Positions 5,967 to 7,460 of a stretch of 7,460 nucleotides of DNA are shown one piece after another; position 1 is the first letter of the stretch, and every line of letters starts with the position of its first letter. The notes beneath the pieces were generated by a model that did no database searches, was not told the origin of the DNA, and worked only from the letters and a program-made list of their open reading frames with translations. Source of the stretch: Campylobacterota bacterium (lineage in GTDB: Bacteria > Campylobacterota > Campylobacteria > Campylobacterales > Sulfurovaceae); contig WFMX01000183.1 in NCBI GenBank assembly GCA_015488875.1, positions 1 to 7,460 on the forward strand. Reading direction: 5' to 3'. The position numbers were made by a program, and so were the translations under genes.

Positions 5967-7235
5967 CTATATCTCGTTTCCACTCTTCACTATATCCAGC
6001 CCAAATCTCTCTCTCAATTTATGAATCTCTCTGCTCAACTTATTGTCACTCATATCGTCATCTATATCGATAAGTGAGAGTGTTTTTTGCTGTTGTGATG
6101 TGAAGTTGGAGAGATTGACAGATATCTTGATGGCTCCTCCATCTGCCACTTTGATCTCGTCGTACATCTCTATCAATACTCTCTTGAAGAGCTGTTCGCT
6201 GAAGATTCTATTGACTGTTTCACTCTTTTTTCTCTTGATGCCATACTCGTAGTTTATCTTTAGATAGTATGTTGTGGGATTTACCTCTATAGCCATCACC
6301 ATATATACTATATGTCGTGCCATTATCATCACTCGTCGTTTGATCTCATCGGAGTCATTTATGGCATCAAAAGTTCTACTGATCCCTATAGACTTTCTGT
6401 CGCCTCTATCTTCTATCTGTTCATTGTCTATGCCTGTTACTCGGTTATAGAGTTGTTTACCAGGTTTATTCCAAGAGTAAAATAGTGTTTTACTACGCTT
6501 CACATCTCCTAGGGTTTTGATGTAATACTTGCCCAATCTCTCCTGAAAGCCCTTGCCGATACCAGGAAATGCCTTGATGGGGATATCCTCTATATAGCTA
6601 TCAATATCTTTTACTTCATATATCCCAAATGGCTTGGCGGATTCTGTGGCAAGCTTGGCTATCCACTTTGATCGTGATATACCGATAGAAACTGGTATAT
6701 CAAACTCATCTATCATCTTCTGCTTTATCTCCTCTGCGAAGAGATAACAATCCTCGTCTTTTATCCAGCCACTAACATCAGTAAAAAATTCATCTATACT
6801 ATACTGCTCTACTTTAGGCATATGTGCCATCATAAAGTTATGTATTCTGTGTGAGAGCTTATGGTAGAGGGGATAGTTGGAGGGTACGACTACCATATGA
6901 GGACAGAGCTGGAGAGCTTGTGATATCGGCATAGCAGTCTTGACCCCAAAGGCTCTAGCCTCATAACTAGATGTAGTTATGATACCTCGTATCTTCTCCC
7001 TGCCATCTATCTTGTCTACAAAGTAGGAGTCAAAAGTCTGCTTTTTGTCACTATAAAATACAGGTGTCACAAATGCACCAGAGTTATCATTGATCAGTCT
7101 GATGTTTGTACGCTTTTTATTGAATATCTCCAAATTACTACGGCTACCTACTGCCATAGGTATGCCCTTTAGTGTAGGGTCTACCGTCCTCTCAGCCGAT
7201 GCAAAAAAGCTATCTATATCTATATGCAGAAACAT
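5967..7235 (-). CDS. Y-family translesion DNA polymerase (DinB/UmuC-like) with N-terminal insertion
   Basis: This 422-residue protein is a Y-family polymerase that copies past DNA lesions with low fidelity. Residues 4-15, HIDIDSFFASAE, hold the first catalytic aspartate (D6), D8 and a likely steric gate F11. YSIDEFFTDVSG (145-156) holds D148 and E149. PVSIGISRSKWIAKLATESA (181-200) and KPFGIYEV complete the palm, a helix-hairpin-helix reading PIKAFPGIGKGF lies at 219-230, and the little finger begins near KSIGISRTFD (281-290). QKTLSLI (383-389) is a candidate sliding-clamp binding motif. Compared with E. coli DinB, about 45 extra residues lie between IPMAVG (25-30) and GIITTSSYEARAFGV (84-98). 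The length resembles UmuC more than DinB, and I do not choose between the two symbols. The ATG at 7235 has AGGA (complement of 7241-7244) 5 bases upstream. No UmuD or ImuA-type partner is adjacent. It is convergent with rpsI and divergent from the Rpn-like gene. Confidence 0.93.
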   Translation of the reverse strand: MFLHIDIDSFFASAERTVDPTLKGIPMAVGSRSNLEIFNKKRTNIRLINDNSGAFVTPVFYSDKKQTFDSYFVDKIDGREKIRGIITTSSYEARAFGVKTAMPISQALQLCPHMVVVPSNYPLYHKLSHRIHNFMMAHMPKVEQYSIDEFFTDVSGWIKDEDCYLFAEEIKQKMIDEFDIPVSIGISRSKWIAKLATESAKPFGIYEVKDIDSYIEDIPIKAFPGIGKGFQERLGKYYIKTLGDVKRSKTLFYSWNKPGKQLYNRVTGIDNEQIEDRGDRKSIGISRTFDAINDSDEIKRRVMIMARHIVYMVMAIEVNPTTYYLKINYEYGIKRKKSETVNRIFSEQLFKRVLIEMYDEIKVADGGAIKISVNLSNFTSQQQKTLSLIDIDDDMSDNKLSREIHKLRERFGLDIVKSGNEI

Positions 7236-7290
7236 TCATATCCTATGCAATCATTCCAAATTCAAAACTTTCGATTTGTTTTATGTTCAT

Positions 7291-7299
7291 ATTATAGCA
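7291..7299 (-). promoter_or_regulatory. Extended -10 promoter for the Y-family polymerase gene
   Basis: On the minus strand TGCTATAAT occupies 7299-7291, a perfect TGnTATAAT box, 55 bases upstream of the start codon at 7235. There is no good -35 (TTCTTT at 7319-7314 with 17-bp spacing). The spacer contains the dyad CTATA/TATAG (7300-7304, 7309-7313), which may be chance in such AT-rich DNA. Confidence 0.65.
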
Positions 7300-7331
7300 C
7301 TATAGATATATAGAAAGAAGCGATATGTCAA

Positions 7332-7345
7332 ATTGATATATCAAT
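7332..7345. promoter_or_regulatory. 14-bp perfect palindrome, candidate operator
   Basis: ATTGATATATCAAT is a perfect 14-bp palindrome located 15-28 bases upstream of the plus-strand -10 box and about 33 bases outside the minus-strand -10 box. The position between two divergent promoters fits a regulator binding site, but the sequence is AT-rich, no regulator gene is near, and no family can be assigned. Confidence 0.4.
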
Positions 7346-7356
7346 ACCTCAAACTA

Positions 7357-7365
7357 TGCTATAAT
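7357..7365 (+). promoter_or_regulatory. Extended -10 promoter for the Rpn-like gene
   Basis: TGCTATAAT at 7357-7365 is a perfect TGnTATAAT box, 28 bases before the ATG at 7394. TTGATA at 7333-7338 resembles a -35 but the 21-bp spacer is too long. The nine bases are identical to those of the divergent polymerase promoter. Confidence 0.7.
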
Positions 7366-7393
7366 ACAAAAACCAAAAACCAAAAGGACTCCC

Positions 7394-7460
7394 ATGCACT
7401 TCCTCAACCTAAAAACAGACTACGCATTCAAAAAAGTATTTGGTTCATCAAACTCAAAAG
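7394..7460 (+). CDS. Rpn-family PD-(D/E)XK nuclease/putative transposase, N-terminal fragment
   Basis: Only the first 22 residues are in the window; the gene runs off the right edge. They include LKTDYAFKKVFGSSNSK, which matches the start of the Rpn/PD-(D/E)XK nuclease family transposases (PF12784-type), whose hallmark opening is TDYAFKKVFG. Members of this family cut DNA and, in E. coli Rpn proteins, promote RecA-independent recombination; many copies are toxin-like or transposase-annotated. The ATG at 7394 is preceded by AAAAGGA (7382-7388) with 5-base spacing and by a strong -10 box, so the start is well supported. The catalytic residues lie beyond the edge and cannot be checked, so whether the gene is intact is unknown. 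Confidence 0.8.
   Translation, partial: MHFLNLKTDYAFKKVFGSSNSK

Noticed and set aside
7090..7305. Plus-strand small open frame over the polymerase gene start
   Set aside because: It is antisense to the conserved N-terminal polymerase motifs and spans the polymerase promoter; its product shows no recognisable features.

Overview
The window looks like a piece of a Campylobacterota (epsilonproteobacterial) chromosome, probably a free-living Sulfurovum- or Sulfurimonas-like lineage. The evidence is the close match of the chorismate synthase, L13 and S9 proteins to that group as I remember it, an AT-rich sequence with heavy use of ATA, AGA and CTA codons, promoters built on a strong TATAAT box without a clear -35, and an addA-rplM-rpsI order like the one I recall from Campylobacter. 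The genus is inference.

Positions 1-4654 hold a tightly packed plus-strand cluster: the 3' part of aroC (chorismate synthase, shikimate pathway), a membrane-anchored protein of unknown function with weak resemblance to DUF945/YdgA, and addA, a complete UvrD-type helicase with a C-terminal RecB-type nuclease domain (double-strand break repair). Gaps are 2 and 3 bases, so the three are very likely co-transcribed. A new promoter at about 4684-4693 then drives the ribosomal operon rplM-rpsI (4722-5538), which ends at a strong intrinsic terminator (5558-5583).

Positions 5539-5966 are non-coding and lie between convergent genes. They contain the most unusual structure in the window: a composite palindromic element (about 5673-5894). 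It has two inverted REP-like hairpin units with outer 15-bp perfect inverted repeats, flanking two tandem 37-bp repeats, the second of which is itself a hairpin, and is preceded by a 17-bp duplication of the GGGGTCT motif. It resembles a REPIN/MITE-type non-autonomous element or a structured RNA; its identity is unproven.

Positions 5967-7235 (minus strand) encode a Y-family translesion DNA polymerase with about 45 extra residues in the N-terminal catalytic region compared with E. coli DinB. A 158-bp divergent intergenic region with two back-to-back TGnTATAAT promoters and a 14-bp perfect palindrome separates it from the start of a plus-strand gene (7394 to beyond the window edge). That gene's first 22 residues look like an Rpn/PD-(D/E)XK family nuclease-transposase. 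The right half of the window therefore combines a mutagenic polymerase, a likely mobile-type nuclease and a repeat element, next to housekeeping translation and recombination genes.
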